64,000 nucleotides of DNA from Polyodon spathula. Taxonomy: Eukaryota > Chordata > Actinopteri > Acipenseriformes > Polyodontidae. Each line of letters starts with the position of its first letter. Position 1 is the first letter of the stretch. The notes beneath the pieces are model-generated. The model saw only the letters and a list, made by a program, of their open reading frames with translations. It was not told where the DNA came from and searched no databases. The translations under genes were made by a program, and so were the position numbers. The stretch is taken from NCBI RefSeq assembly GCF_017654505.1, contig NC_054538.1, positions 58,371,684-58,435,683 on the forward strand, given 5' to 3'. Below are positions 26,320 through 37,772 of the stretch, one piece after another.

Positions 26320-27420
26320 CCATGGAGGCACTGGTTAATCGCAGCTTCTGCAAATTTTATGCCCCTTTCTCCAAGAATATACTTGAGAAACAGTTATGCC
26401 ACAGCTCTAAGGAGAACTCTGCATCCCTTACTCCTGCTCAGAGCTCTTCCCCATCATCCTCTCTTAGAGCGGTGGCTGCGGGCTCACCCCATGGCTCTTT
26501 GCCAAGGGAGAGTGGATGACACACCCAGGAAAGTAGCCCAGGCAGGAAACCATCCTCACGGTCTGCTACTCCTTCCCCTCCCCCACGGAATTTTCTCCCC
26601 TCCCCCACGGATTTTACTGCAGGAAAGTTTGGCACCACCTGCACCGCCTGTCCCCTTGGGGCTCCAGTGGGCCACAAGCGCAGATTGGCTGGAGGAGGAC
26701 ATACTGTCCATTGCCACCTCTGAGGAGGTGGGCAAACAGGAGCTGGCGTTCCCATCTGATGACATGAAGTCTGATAGCACGTTCCCTGCTGTTAAGCTCT
26801 CCCTATCGACAGAGCTTCTGCCGCTGACAATTGTGCAAGTGCCCTGGCCTACAGCAGAGGAAACAAGGCAGTAATTTTCGACAATGAGCCTACCACATCT
26901 CCCATAACAGCTCCTGCTGTTTCCCAGTCAATGGACAAACCTGTATAGGGTGCATGATGCAGAGAAGCTGGGTCTGACCCATTTTCACCCGGTTGAGGCT
27001 TCTATTGCCACCTTGGTCCAGGCGCCTAATTTAGCACTCCTATCCAAGGATGCTACCTGCCTATCAAGCAGTGCCAGGTCTCTGAGGTGATCTTCAAGAG
27101 AGCATTAAGCCAGTGCATTCACCACATGGCTAGGTATCTACAACAACATCTTGGTAGCCTACCAGTCTCATTTGCTGTGGTCTCTTTCTCAGCACCACAG
27201 GCCCTCACCACAACAGCTGGATCAGCTCATCTGGGAGAGGTTCAGGAGATAAGAGCTACACCTCTTTGCCTTAGAGCCTGTAGCTCTAGGACTGGCCCCT
27301 GAATGGCTGCATTTGAGCCATCTGGAGTTGACACCATGTAGAAAGCCAGAGCAGTGTCTACACATTCCCAGTAAGTGAGGTGTCTGAAAATACAACACCA
27401 GTGCTTATGCTGTGCCATGG
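26320..27420 (+). pseudogene. DIRS-like Gag-type protein remnant
   Basis: GC-richer than its surroundings. The + strand encodes a proline-rich start, then an acidic stretch (LEEDILSIATSEE at about 26690-26730). After a frame change come HPVEASIATLVQAPNLALLS, FKRALSQCIHHMARY, NNILVAYQSHL and WLHLSHLELTP in changing frames to about 27340. In DIRS and related tyrosine-recombinase elements, ORF1 has an acidic or proline-rich N-terminus and a helical C-terminal part of this kind. Several frameshifts and stops make it a pseudogene. It does not belong to the element at 0.85-3.6 kb, which lies on the other strand. Family placement is from memory and only moderately sure. Confidence 0.5.
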
Positions 27421-27599
27421 TACAAATTACAATTTATTATTGCATTTAAATCTTTGCTGTCCCCCTTTTCCCCAACTTGCACCTTCCATTAACGTACATT
27501 TCATAACTGTACCTTAGTCTTTGGGATTCTCTGCCACATCAGTCTGGTTTTAAAGAAGACCAGAGGCATCTGCATCTATTTGAAAGGGCAGTTCTTAAT

Positions 27600-28110
27600 A
27601 AGCGTTTTGTTGTGTCTGTGCCTCAGAGTTTCATCCACTTAAATGAGGGATTTTTTTCCACTTATCTACACACCATACTCCACACTGTTGAGGGGAAAAA
27701 AGGTTTTATTGAGAAAACAAATTATATATTAAAAATACAAAACTGAAAGATCATAATTGGATAAGTCTCCACCCTCCTAAGTTAATACTTGGTGGAAGAA
27801 CCTTTGACAGCAATTACAGCTGCGAGTCTGTTGGGATAGGTCTCTACCAACTTTGCACACCTAGATTTGGCAATATTTGACCATTGTTCTTTACAAAACA
27901 GTTCAAGCTCTGTCAAGTTCCTTGGGGAGCGTTGATGGACAGCAATCTTCAAGTCAAGCCACACATTTTTGATTGGATTTAGGTCTGGGCTCTGACTGGC
28001 CCACTCAAGGACTGTTATTGCTTTGTTGCTGATGAGTAGAGGCTTGGGGGCCACCACACACACCCTGGATCACCCTGGTAGAGGGAGCAGACTGTATACT
28101 TTATAATTAA
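27600..28110 (-). pseudogene. Tc1-type transposase C-terminus and element end
   Basis: On the minus strand (28063 to 27782) the translation contains VLEWASQSPDLNPIKNVWLD, RSPRNLTELELFCKEQW and VIAVKGSSTKY, followed by a stop. This is the third-acidic-residue segment of a DD34E Tc1 transposase: the catalytic E has become K in the NPIENLW-type motif (here NPIKNVW). The N-terminal helix-turn-helix and the first two catalytic residues are missing. Downstream, to about 27600, the typical non-coding 3' end of a Tc1 element follows, including AACAGTGTGGAGTATGG on the minus strand. No full terminal repeat was found. Confidence 0.85.
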
Positions 28111-28496
28111 ATAAAATTTGGACATTTTGGACTATTGAACTGCTGTTTGGACATTTTCTTCTTACCCATACCACTCACATCCTGACACTAGCTTGTCCAC
28201 AATAAATTTTTAATACGCTCCCCTTTTTGCTTACAGACGCAGACAAGAAATCAGGCCAAACCTAACTGATGAAGAATCAAACTGATTTAATGATCCCCAA
28301 AGGCAAATATAAATATAGCTCAAATGTGCTGGTCTCTGCAGCCTGTTCCTCAGAGATTGAGTTCTGAGGGCCCCAGTACTGAGAAGTGTGCAAAGAACAG
28401 AAATCTATCTCTACTATTATAAACTTTACAGAACCTCTCTGTCAATCAGGTTCTCAATAGGGTGGTAAAACTTGAAACATTAACTGGTTCAAACAA
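28111..28496. other. No gene recognised
   Basis: No coding or family signal beyond the end of the Tc1 scrap. Confidence 0.4.
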
Positions 28497-28638
<142 letters not shown>

Positions 28639-28714
28639 ATAATTGTACAGATTAATCAACTAAAGAGTTGATCACAGATTTTTTTTTTTTTTTTTACACT
28701 TTAATCGTGCAGAC

Positions 28715-29010
28715 CTTTTTTTATAGATATATAAAATTAAGTCAACCAATAGAAGATCTGCATTTTCTCTGCAGCAGTCCAATCATAAGTGAGCAGAGGT
28801 GGGAGATAAACAGTTGTGAAGGTATTCTCTGCCTCGGCTGAAGGTCGTGGGAGTTTAACCAATGGGAAAGTCAAAGATCTACGCTGGTTTTGCAGCTGTC
28901 CAATCATTAGTGAGCAGAGACAGAATATAAATATGCTAGGGTAAGCGGTATAAGAATAGTTGAGTTTCATGCTATATTGCTTATTATAGAGACTATTATT
29001 GAGAATTACA
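28715..29010 (+). repeat. Repeat related to the hAT element at 36143-37008
   Basis: It shares, in order, GTCAACCAATAGAAGATCTGC, TCTCTGCAGCAGTCCAATCA and TCCAATCATTAGTGAGCAG with 36360-36620. Both copies come after a poly-T run and lie close to a TA microsatellite. The terminal repeats of this copy were not found, so it is a fragment or a more degraded relative. An 88-codon frame follows at 28977-29243 (lysine-rich, no motif I can place); it may be a scrap of the same element. Confidence 0.6.
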
Positions 29011-29315
29011 TTGAGAACTTTTTAAAAGTAATATTTCAATTTTACTTTTTACAAATAAAAAAAAATGAATCAGACAACAGAGACACTGTAGAACTTTCTC
29101 AGAAAAAAAAATGGAGATTGTTAAAAAAGGAGGTATACACACCACAAATACCCGAACTGACAAGGAAGGCAAGGGATATACTCGCCAATTCCAAAATTCT
29201 AATTATTAAAGTTATCAGTGACTTACCAGTAGCTGTCAATTAAAAAAAAAATGCTCTATAGTCTTTTGTTCAGTACAAAAAACTTGGAACAGCACTGGCT
29301 ACAGCAATCTAGAAC

Positions 29316-29450
29316 AGGGGTAGTCAGTTATTTTTTGTCAAGGTCCGAATTTCTTGGTCATGGTTAGGTCAAGGTCTGGAGAAACATTTTTCACACCGCA
29401 CCTGCCCCTATCTCACAAACACTCAGGCCTAGGTAGGGATGCCACCTTTT
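29316..29450 (+). mobile_element. hAT-like transposon end
   Basis: It starts CAGGGGTAGTCAGTTATTTT and then GTCAAGGTCCGAATTTC, the kind of terminus seen in hAT elements (CAGGGGT followed by a 'filled' AT-rich segment and GGCCGAA-like motif). No opposite end was found, so the extent is not known. Confidence 0.5.
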
Positions 29451-30780
29451 CCACAGACCAAACGCAGACATATTTCTCAGTCAGTCTAGGTCTATCAAAA
29501 CTGCAGTATACTGTAATACATTTTAACACAATTGCCCTGAATATCAAAGTTTTTCCGACTGTAAGGGAGGGCTTTTGTGGTGGGATTAGAATAGTCGCAA
29601 AGCCCCAATTCCGACAGTATAAGGAATGTTATGCAAATGAAGCGGGTACCTAATTAACATAATCCCCCATGCAAAAATCTAAAGCGTGGATGTGGTCGGA
29701 TTGTGCATTTTCTATTTAAAGTGGTTCCGCCTGTTTCCAAAAGTCCTCATGGAGAGGAAACTTATTTCAAACAGGCTAAATGTAAAAAAAGGGTTTGATG
29801 TGGGTGCAGTGACTCTGAATACTTTAGCGATGGAGCCCAATGTGCTGCTAGAGATTGCTGCAATTTTAGAGGATGAAAGGGATAATGTAGCTGCTATGCC
29901 AAAATGAAAAATAAATAAACAAATGCATACACGAATAAGTAGACAAATATAGAAATATGTCTATATATTTATTTCAACATTTATTTATGCATTCATTTAT
30001 GTATTTATTATGTTTCATTTCCGCATAAAATATCCTCCATACCAATTTATAGTATACGTTAAAAAAATTAGGCTACATTAAAATAGAAGCTCTCTAACTT
30101 TTTTTTGTCCTGATGTACTTGCTTTATTATTGTGTTCTAAATATATCTTCTCTTCTTTCTCCGTACCTCCTGAAGCACACACCTGTTTTGTTTTTCTTCG
30201 CCTTTACTCCCATCTGTCCATTGAGTCAAATCCTGAAATAATGTGAAAACTGTCACTTGCATCATTAACATACATGTTTCTCATTTAAATAAAGAATAGT
30301 TATCCCACCACCTTTATGTAAATTGCACACATTCCACCTATCGGAAAACAGTAGAAAAGTGTTTCAATTTATGATGGAAACTTTCGGTATAAAAGTTGGG
30401 TTAAAACAGATGGAGACGAGAAGTTTTGGACTGTCAGAAGGCACTTTTGATATACAGGACCAATACCACCAGATCTTGGTACAAATTAATAATCAGGCAA
30501 TATACAGTATTGTGACTTGATATTTCAACCAATTCAACTTGCAAGCTACACAAATAGTAACTATATCATTGTACGTTAGTCTAAAATTACAGCAACTGTG
30601 GTGATGAGTAATGCATGGTAAGTCAATGCAATTTCTGAAGTGACAAATTCTGTCTACCTGTTTTTTTTTCACAAAGAGTTTTTCCAGACAGGCATTGGAT
30701 TTCTGAGCCTGAAAAGACTGTTTGTGGTGGTTAGAATTATTTTACAGCCGTTATGACATGGCAATTTTTACTCCCTCTGT
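29451..30780. other. No gene recognised
   Basis: Open frames at 29354-29653, 29686-29907 and 30323-30520 show no recognised domains. A short inverted arrangement of ATTTATTTATG-type motifs near 29915-30010 is low complexity. Confidence 0.4.
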
Positions 30781-30937
30781 GTAAGCAATAAGGCACAACA
30801 GGGTGTGGGATATATTCTAATATCCATATGCCCCGGGTGCGTTATAAGTCACAAGGCAAAGCCGAGTGGCTTTAACCGCCCGGGGCGCGTGGATATTAGA
30901 GTATATCCCACACCCTAAAGTGCCTTATTCCGCTTAT
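30781..30937. repeat. Long inverted repeat (foldback), ~50-bp arms
   Basis: The left arm (about 30787-30837) reads AATAAGGCAC, AGGGTGTGGGATATATTCTAA, then GCCCCGGG. The right arm (about 30878-30929) reads the reverse: CCCGGGGC, GGATATTAGAGTATATCCCA, CACCCT, GTGCCTTATT. The loop is about 40 bases and itself contains AAGCCACT/AGTGGCTT-like complementary pieces. The arms also extend outward as GTAAGC and GCTTAT. It would form a stable hairpin, and is typical of a foldback transposon end or MITE. Confidence 0.8.
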
Positions 30938-31429
30938 AAAATGGATCAGCCAACATTACAAAAAAAACCCATAAAAACATGTTTTATTTAACAAAAAAGT
31001 AATTTTTATTAAATATCCTTCCACCTCTGCCTGACTTTAGAAAAAATAGTCCCTTAAAACATAAAAAAACCAAAAATGCATTCATTAAAAAAAATATTTC
31101 AGATGTTGCATTGAACATTGCCATTGAAAGTGCAGTTTTGATTCGTTACACTTCTTGTAATTCTTGGTTTATTCATTACATTTTAAAGTAAAATATTACT
31201 GCCCATTTTCATCATGACACAAATGAGTCCTCCTTTAAATCACGCAGCACAAATAAAACTGCCTTTAAATCACGCAGATCCTTCCTCTCAAGACCTGCAA
31301 TAGTATCAGGTGAGAGTACGTTTTTTTTTAAATCATCCTTTGTTATCCAGGGTAGTAACAGGAGGTATCCATACCAGATTTGTGCTACAGCTTCACAGTG
31401 GTGAGAAAGAAGTTACAGTATTTGCATGG

Positions 31430-31640
31430 AATACCTGGTTATTTATCAAACTGACTTTGAATTTACAGCTTGGTAACGTGGAAAACTACTGGCCCAGTGT
31501 TAAGAAACAGTTTAAAACAATGCAGGGCACAGCAGAAGACATGATACCATCTTACCTGGACACATTTAAGATATGGCAGGAACTGTCGAGATAATTTATA
31601 AATGTTCAGCATCAGATCACACAGCTGCGCAGGGGTGGGT
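31430..31640 (+). pseudogene. Possible Merlin/ISXO2-like transposase scrap
   Basis: The frame contains GNVENYWPSVKKQFKTMQG followed by MIPSYLDTF. The pattern N-V-E-x-x-W-x-x-x-K then M-x-G-T-x-x-x-M-I-P-S-Y-L-D is like the C-terminal catalytic segment (E) of ISXO2-type (Merlin) transposases. The rest is missing. It lies between the inverted repeat at 30781-30937 and a similar motif at 32290-32345, so all three may be parts of one dead element. Confidence 0.4.
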
Positions 31641-31711
31641 CCAGTGGCAGCAGGCAGGCAGACCGAAGAACGGACAGCGGGAGCAACAGCAACAAAACAT
31701 CTTTTAACCCC

Positions 31712-31934
31712 TGTGACAAAAAGCGAATGAATCTGGATCAACAATCTCCCTCTCGACCTGTGAGAGTACTGCACAGCAGGAATTACGTGCCCCGTACTGT
31801 CATGGTACCAGGAGTCATCGCCCTAGTATGGTGAGCGAAGTTTCATTAAACCGTGAACCGTGAACTTTGTGTCTGTCCTTTTTTGGAGCACCTGCATCAC
31901 CCTCTCACTATGCACAGCATCCCACTCTTTCACA
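31712..31934 (+). mobile_element. Short solo LTR, family A, with 5-bp duplication
   Basis: A 223-bp unit starting TGTGACAAAAAGCG and ending CTCTTTCACA. ACCCC flanks it at 31707-31711 and 31935-31939. It contains CTCCCTCTCGACCTGTGAGAG and, further on, GTGCCCCGTACTG, which are family A blocks shared with 19132-19597. It is half the size of that LTR or less, so it is a shorter subfamily or a deletion product with intact ends. Confidence 0.8.
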
Positions 31935-31939
31935 ACCCC

Positions 31940-32548
31940 AAATTCTCTTTTAAGAGGGACCCAGATCTTTTGTGAAAAACTGAAAGTTTAAGAGATATTT
32001 TTAAGAAACTATTTTCAAAATGGGAAAGGGAAATGTTGTAGTTCAGGGAGAAGGAACAGCAATCAAAATGGCAAGTTTTGAATTTATTTGAATACTTTTG
32101 CTTTTTTGCATTACTTTCATTTATCATTGGTGTCAGATTCAGATTCATTCAATATGTCATGTACACTTTGGTTTCCCAAAAGTTCAACATTTACATAAAT
32201 CTCGTTGGTCTGCTGTTTTTGTTTTTAAATTCTAGTGGTATGGATATCTGCCAGTGATTTGCCCGTTTTTGAAAAAAAGTGCCGACCCATGGTGATATGC
32301 TATAATATCAACACCCCCATGTGACCTATTTTGACCAATCAGGACAGAGTATTTAAAATACTAATTTTATAAAATAAATTAACAAAAGTTATTAATACAC
32401 ATTTGAAATTACAAAACAACGGCACTATCCGTTGTGTGCCGGTAAAAAGAGACAAAAAAAGGTCAACATTTATTGAAATTTGGTTCAGGTTTTTCAATTT
32501 TACAAATACCTGAGCTACAGCTAAATATGTAATGCATGAGTATAATTA
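31940..32548. other. Mostly unrecognised; partner motif of the 30.8-kb foldback
   Basis: At 32295-32323, on the minus strand, GTTGATATTATAGCATATCA resembles GTGGATATTAGAGTATATCC of the foldback arm. It is followed by CCAATCAGGACAG. This may be the other end of the same dead element. No gene is seen. Confidence 0.4.
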
Positions 32549-32945
32549 GGGGTCCCCAAGTGACTCACCTGGTGAAAACACGGCCGTGTGGTGTGCACCG
32601 TGAGTCATACAGTCAGAGGAGCACAGGTTTGTGTCTTGGCTTGCAGAGTTGGCAGCATTCATTGGAGATTCTGGAGATTCTCCCATGGGCTAGGGAGGCA
32701 AAACCGGTAGGGACTGTTTCTTCTCATCGTGCTACAATGGAACCTACCAGCCAGGCACCTAGTGAGCTCAGTCGGACACCTGCAGGGCTGGCCTTTGTCC
32801 TCCAGAGGCAAGTAGCTTGGTGACAATTGGGTGTAAAAGATGAAATTGGAGGACGCTCACTGAACAGTTCTCTTGAGCTGTGTACAAATTGCTGCAGTGA
32901 GAGAACATAATTGGACGTTCTAAATTGGGGAAAGCATTTTGGGTA
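32549..32945 (+). mobile_element. tRNA-derived SINE
   Basis: The head GGTCCCCAAG (32551) is followed by an A-box-like TGACTCACCTGGT at about 32561-32573 and a B-box-like GGTTTGTGTCTTG near 32626. The body has TCCTCCAGAGGCAAGTAG, and the tail runs GAGAACATAATTGGACG, TTCTAAATTGGGG. The head matches that of the 11.6-kb copy. It is diverged and so old. Confidence 0.65.
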
Positions 32946-34945
32946 AATTAATTTGGCATTCTAAATGAAAGAAGAAAAGGTACTGAAGTTAGAGTGCAAG
33001 GTTCATAATCAGCGGTAATTTGGTAATGTTTAGACAACACACTGTAGCGTCGGGGGGGTGTTCTGGGCATGAAATTAACAGAATTGAAATATGCAGAGGG
33101 GAATCTTAAATTATTCTCGGTGTCTTCTTGGTCTGGTCACAAACTCCCCCACTGACAAAGAATGCTTTTAGAAAGGGTCATAAACTAACTGCTGGACAAG
33201 TATTTTACCTTTACCTATCACTGAATGGATCAATTAGGCGCCAGCAGTATCTTGCAGAAGGCAACTTCCAGACAGTTTTAAGTATGACTGGCTACTCAAA
33301 ACAGTGACCAGACCAACTCAAATCCAGCCAACAGGGGGCAGAATAGCAGACCAATTGAGAAAAACGGCCTGTCTCTGAACAAGAACAACCAATGAGAAAC
33401 ACTTCACGTGGACTAAGGCACTGCCAAATGAATCAAACTAGCCAATCATAGGGTTGAAGAGAGAATCACAAAAAGCCACTGACTTTCGAAAGACGGGCTG
33501 CTGCCCAGACGTGCGTGCTGCCCAAGTGTGCTGTCCACAAAGGAGGTGTGCACAAGGAGTGTCCACCTGCTAGAGGTAGCTTGGAGATTGGAGGAACAAA
33601 ATGGAAGTGACACTGTTCTGAAGAAAGTTTCTGAAGTCATGGGAGCACACATGCTTGAATTTACGGAAGGCAAGAAAGAACCAATGTTCTGAATAATGGC
33701 TAAACTCATCTTCTGAGGAAAGGCCCTGCTGTCTGTTCTACAAGAGACTGGATCAGTAAATGGGATACTGCATTAATCAGAAAGCGTGTTTGTTTCCATG
33801 TATCTGCATGAAATGAACTTAAGCAAAGCCATACAGAAGAGTTGCCACAAGAACACTTTTACAAACTATATAACTTTTCATTTGCAGTGCATTAGCTGAA
33901 TTCAGTTACGTCTGATCAACTATTCCCAGTGGGAAAACTGCCAACAACAACAAATTCTGCAAGTTGATCTCCATTTGAAAATAACTATTTGTTTATTGCG
34001 AGCATATGCAACACAATGCGTACAGCCAAGTGCCTTTCACTGAAACTTCGGATCGAGAGCTGCAGTGTTCATCAACACAGACTTGACTTCTGTGTATGGA
34101 AATCGATAAGTAGTCAACTTATCTAATATTAAATACTTTATGACTCGAGAAAGTAACTGAAGCAAATGCTATCAAGTTAAGTGGAAACTGATCTAGGAAT
34201 ATGATATAGCTTCCTGTTTTAGAGTGTGTAAGAAATGCATTTTGTTTGTTGAAATGTGCAACTCGGAAGAGTTGCTTCGTAAATGCAGAGATTTGATCAT
34301 TGCCCCATTTCTGAGTTAATTTGAATATATAATCAACTGAGGTTGACAACATTTTATTAGTTTGGTACATCACGTCTAAACTAGATTAACACAGTAAAAC
34401 TAATTTGTTAAATTAGGTACTGGAATGCTGGATTCCATTCTGAATGACAAGCTGAATTAATTCTCATGCATATTGACATGATCGATTACAACGAGAAATG
34501 GGTATTGAAAATGTTAATGCAAAGTAGACACTTTGTGTGATAAGATATATCCAATATTAATATATTAACCATGCATGCTAATGTTGTTATGGTCATTGTA
34601 ATCATTTGACTATGGAATCAATAAACTGTATATTGCTATTCACGCATATCTCTAACCAATAGCCTTTCTTTTCTGTAATATTAGATTAGTTGTGCACCCC
34701 TTTTATTCTTAAATAAAGGATTGTTTTATATTTCTGACACGTTGCGTGGATGTCAATTGTTGTCAAGGGAATTCGAGTTCTACATGATATCACCGAACTA
34801 TTATGGTATGTCTCAGTTACTAACATTTGGACATTCTTAAATAGTGTGCCTAGAGACTCATTTATATATAAATAAATTGTATACCAAAGCCACTACAACA
34901 CAATTCACTTTAGAACTTTACAGTGAAGGTATTTTTAGTGGACCA
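32946..34945. other. Long non-coding stretch; possible LTR-like character
   Basis: TGTAGCGTCGGGG (33043) opens a block that ends, after AATAAAGG at 34713, with TTTCTGACA near 34738. Such an arrangement could be a very long LTR of about 1.7 kb, but there is no target duplication and no second copy, so I do not call it. No coding frame is supported. Confidence 0.25.
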
Positions 34946-35065
34946 ACTTATCCAGCATCTCAAGCCAGTATCAAGTCTCCTGAACCAGCATGACCAGCTG
35001 AAAAACAGCAAAACCACCAGCTCTGACCCACATATACCAGCACTGGTCATTGCTGGAATTTCCCT
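34946..35065 (+). repeat. Cluster of ACCAGC/CCAGC motifs
   Basis: CCAGCATC, GCCAGTATC, ACCAGCATGACCAGCTG, ACCACCAGCTC and ACCAGCACTGGTCA recur at short distances. This resembles the degenerate ACCAGCATG-type repeats common in fish genomes. The units are imprecise. Confidence 0.45.
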
Positions 35066-36134
35066 AACATTGCTACGCCTTTTTATTGGAAACAACTTAT
35101 GAGTGGTGTTCAACCTAAATGGGGGTTTAGATGCAACATGGACAATCTCTCACAAATTAGTCTAAATAATTACAGGATCAGAAGTTATGAAAATCATGGT
35201 GCATATGTGACATTTGAAATTACATTTAAGTAAATTGATGCAGAGTTTTGCCTACAGCTAAGCATGCTTCTTTTTAACATTTAATTTTCAGGGGCTCACA
35301 AAATGCATTAATAAATCACTAATCTTTTTTTTTTAATTGGAACAGCAAGAAATCTGCTAATTATACCATGATTTTTTATCAGCTGAGCTGACAACAGACG
35401 TGATTGAGTGAGGCAGATTCAAAAGTCAACAATAGGAAAGCATCTAATATGACAGACACCCCTTTCATTTTATATGATTTTCGTTATCAGCTTCTTATAA
35501 ATGTCTCATGCTTCAAGAACAGTGGTGGGCAGATTGAGTCCCTGGGGCCATATGAATGCCACCTTCAAAACAATAACAATTAATCACCAAGGCAAGGTGT
35601 TAATGTCCTCTGTGAGAAATGTTATGCAGCAAAGTCTCAGGTCTTAAAGCTGCAGAATCAACAATCCAACTTGTGTTTTATTTGCTTTACTGTGAAGAAC
35701 TAATATACTGCTTCTTCTTCTTAAAAATAATAAAGCTCTGTCATATGGGGGTCATGGTGCTCTAGTACCAACTACCAGCAGGGGCTTATAAGAGGCAATA
35801 TTCATCTGTGTTCGGTAGTGTCCTGTAGTAGCTAGTTTCTCAGTTGCATTTAGTCAGTTTTTTCTTATGGTTCCTCCATACCCATCTGGAATGCATCGCT
35901 TGTCATTTAGAGAAACCAAAAACCAAAATTAATAGGGCTTGATGGCACAATTCTGACCCGTATAACATTAGCCGACCGACAGCTGTCTCAGACACTCATT
36001 TTAGATTTTGCCAGAATATCTTTAGCCTTCCATATCCTGTGAAGTCTTTTGAAAGTAGTAGCATCTAGTCTGATTCTTCTTTTTCATGTCAGGAAATCAG
36101 ATGAGCGTAAAATATTAAGTGTGGAAATGAGTTG
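35066..36134. other. No gene recognised
   Basis: No coding frame or repeat family recognised before the hAT element. Confidence 0.5.
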
Positions 36135-36142
36135 GCTTAGAG

Positions 36143-36809
36143 CAGTGGTCCTCAAAGTGGCGCCCACGGGCAAATTCGTGCCCGCGTTCATAAATTATGT
36201 GTCGTGAACACTTTTCTAGCATGGGAAAATAAATAAAGCTTTAAACAAAGCTTTTGTTTTCCAACAAAAGTGTCACAGCAGTCTGTTGACAGTGCTGCTC
36301 GCTTATGCTGTGCTTGTACATACTCAACGTTTTTTTTTTTTTTTCTTGAAGTCCCGCTGCAATATGATCAACCAATTGAATATCTGCATTGTCTCTGCAG
36401 TAGCCCAATCATATGGTAGCTGTGTGGGACATAAACTGTGTCTGTTTCAGTTGCAGGTACTGACAGTAAGTATAACCAATAGAGGAGTCAAATATCTGCC
36501 AAGTGTTAAGCAGATTTCCAATCAAAAGGAAGCAGAGGCAGTTCATGGTATTCTGCATGAAAATTAAAGGGGAGTGAGTAGTCAAACGGAAAGCGAAAAA
36601 TCATTCATGTGTCCAATCATTCATGAGCAGGCGGGGTGTTAATATGCTGAGTAAGCACTGAATTTCGCCAACTGTTATTGAGAAAAATAATACATTTCAG
36701 TATTTAGAATTTAATCTTGTCTATATATATATTTTAAGAGCAGCATGCACAATTACTGCCTGAGACTTGGCCTTATGAGAGTGAGTCAAGAATAACTGCC
36801 ACTAAAACT

Positions 36810-36892
<83 letters not shown>

Positions 36893-37008
36893 TTTTTATT
36901 GCAGGAAGGCAGTATTTAAGATAAGAACCTATGCAATTGTCAGCGTACCCGCAAACAGCCAAGTAAGAGCATTTTATGCCCATGTCCAAATTACTTTGTG
37001 GACCTCTG
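36143..37008. mobile_element. Complete non-autonomous hAT element with 8-bp duplications
   Basis: GCTTAGAG occurs at 36135-36142 and 37009-37016. Between them lies an 866-bp unit whose ends are imperfect inverted repeats: CAGTGGTCCTCAAAGTGG on the left, CAGAGGTCCACAAAGTAA read inward from the right. An eight-base duplication and CAGTGGT-type termini are diagnostic of hAT (Charlie-like). No transposase is present. The interior (36360-36680) is shared with 28715-29010, and a TA microsatellite at 36812-36885 sits inside, so part of the length is microsatellite growth. Confidence 0.9.
36812..36885. repeat. (TA)n microsatellite inside the hAT element
   Basis: About 74 bases of TA, followed by a T run. 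Confidence 0.97.
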
Positions 37009-37059
37009 GCTTAGAGGAATACTAGGTGTCTCTGGGATGCAAAAAATAAAGACAAGCTA

Positions 37060-37372
37060 ATTAGAAAGCGACTAAAAAAGGAATCAACTCTGCTGCAGAA
37101 AATTCAAGGAGGACGATTGCAATGGTTCGGTCATGTATCAAGAATGGACACTGATAGAATACCCTTCATGGCAATGTACACAGAGGTACATGGACTAAAG
37201 CCTAGGGAAAGATGAGGATTCACGGGATAGAATTAAGAACAACCTGCAGCAGAAAGGATTAAAGATGAACGAAGCCAAAGAGTTGGTGCAAGACAGAAAG
37301 CAGTGGAGAGACTTCATTCAGCCCCATCGTCATTGCAGAGCTGACAGACAGGAATCTAAGATGGCACAATAC
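37060..37372 (+). pseudogene. LINE C-terminal remnant (endonuclease-type or post-RT domain)
   Basis: The + strand translation contains LLQKIQGGRLQWFGHVSRM, DRIPFMAMY, then RDRIKNNLQQKGL and LVQDRKQWRDFI. The order LQWFGHV ... R-x-x-x-W ... D-R-x-x-W is that of the C-terminal tail of many animal non-LTR retrotransposon proteins. There is a frame break near 37215. The 5' part of the element is missing (5' truncation is normal for LINEs). Clade is not assigned. Confidence 0.65.
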
Positions 37373-37470
37373 TAATGACTAGAGTGGAAAGATGAAGGCA
37401 AATTTACAAAAGAGGAATAAAACTAGCGTACAATTTTGTTTGAGCTAGTTTTACAGTGTTTACATTTTTT

Positions 37471-37743
37471 TCCCCTCAGACAATTTGTGTTCATCACATG
37501 CAGCAGGCCTACTGTGCATTTGAGCTAGACCGCAGTCTCCAAACCTTGTCTGCTTTCTTGAGCTCTGAAATACCCATATGCTTAATCATATTGCAACTCA
37601 TGAGAAGGCTGTTCTGTTGTTCTGGACTGAATGTTTGTTATAGTCTGTCAGACTCCTTCCCTGCCCTGCAGGCATCATGGCATGTGGTACAAACTTCTGA
37701 CTATGTAGTCAATCAATCCTTAGTTGTAATACGAAGGCAATAA
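37471..37743 (+). other. Unplaced open segment with splice-like borders
   Basis: A strong acceptor-like tract (TTTTTTTCCCCTCAG) ends just before 37481. An uninterrupted frame then runs to a TAA directly before GTAAGT at 37745. Only one frame is open. The translation is cysteine- and serine-rich with no domain that I know. It may be a non-coding exon, a pseudo-exon or chance. Confidence 0.2.
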
Positions 37744-37772
37744 GGTAAGTGATTAAGGTGAAGTTTGAATAT

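Noticed and set aside
33043..34740. Very long LTR
   Set aside because: TG and CA ends and an AATAAA can be found by chance in 1.7 kb; no duplication or homologous copy.
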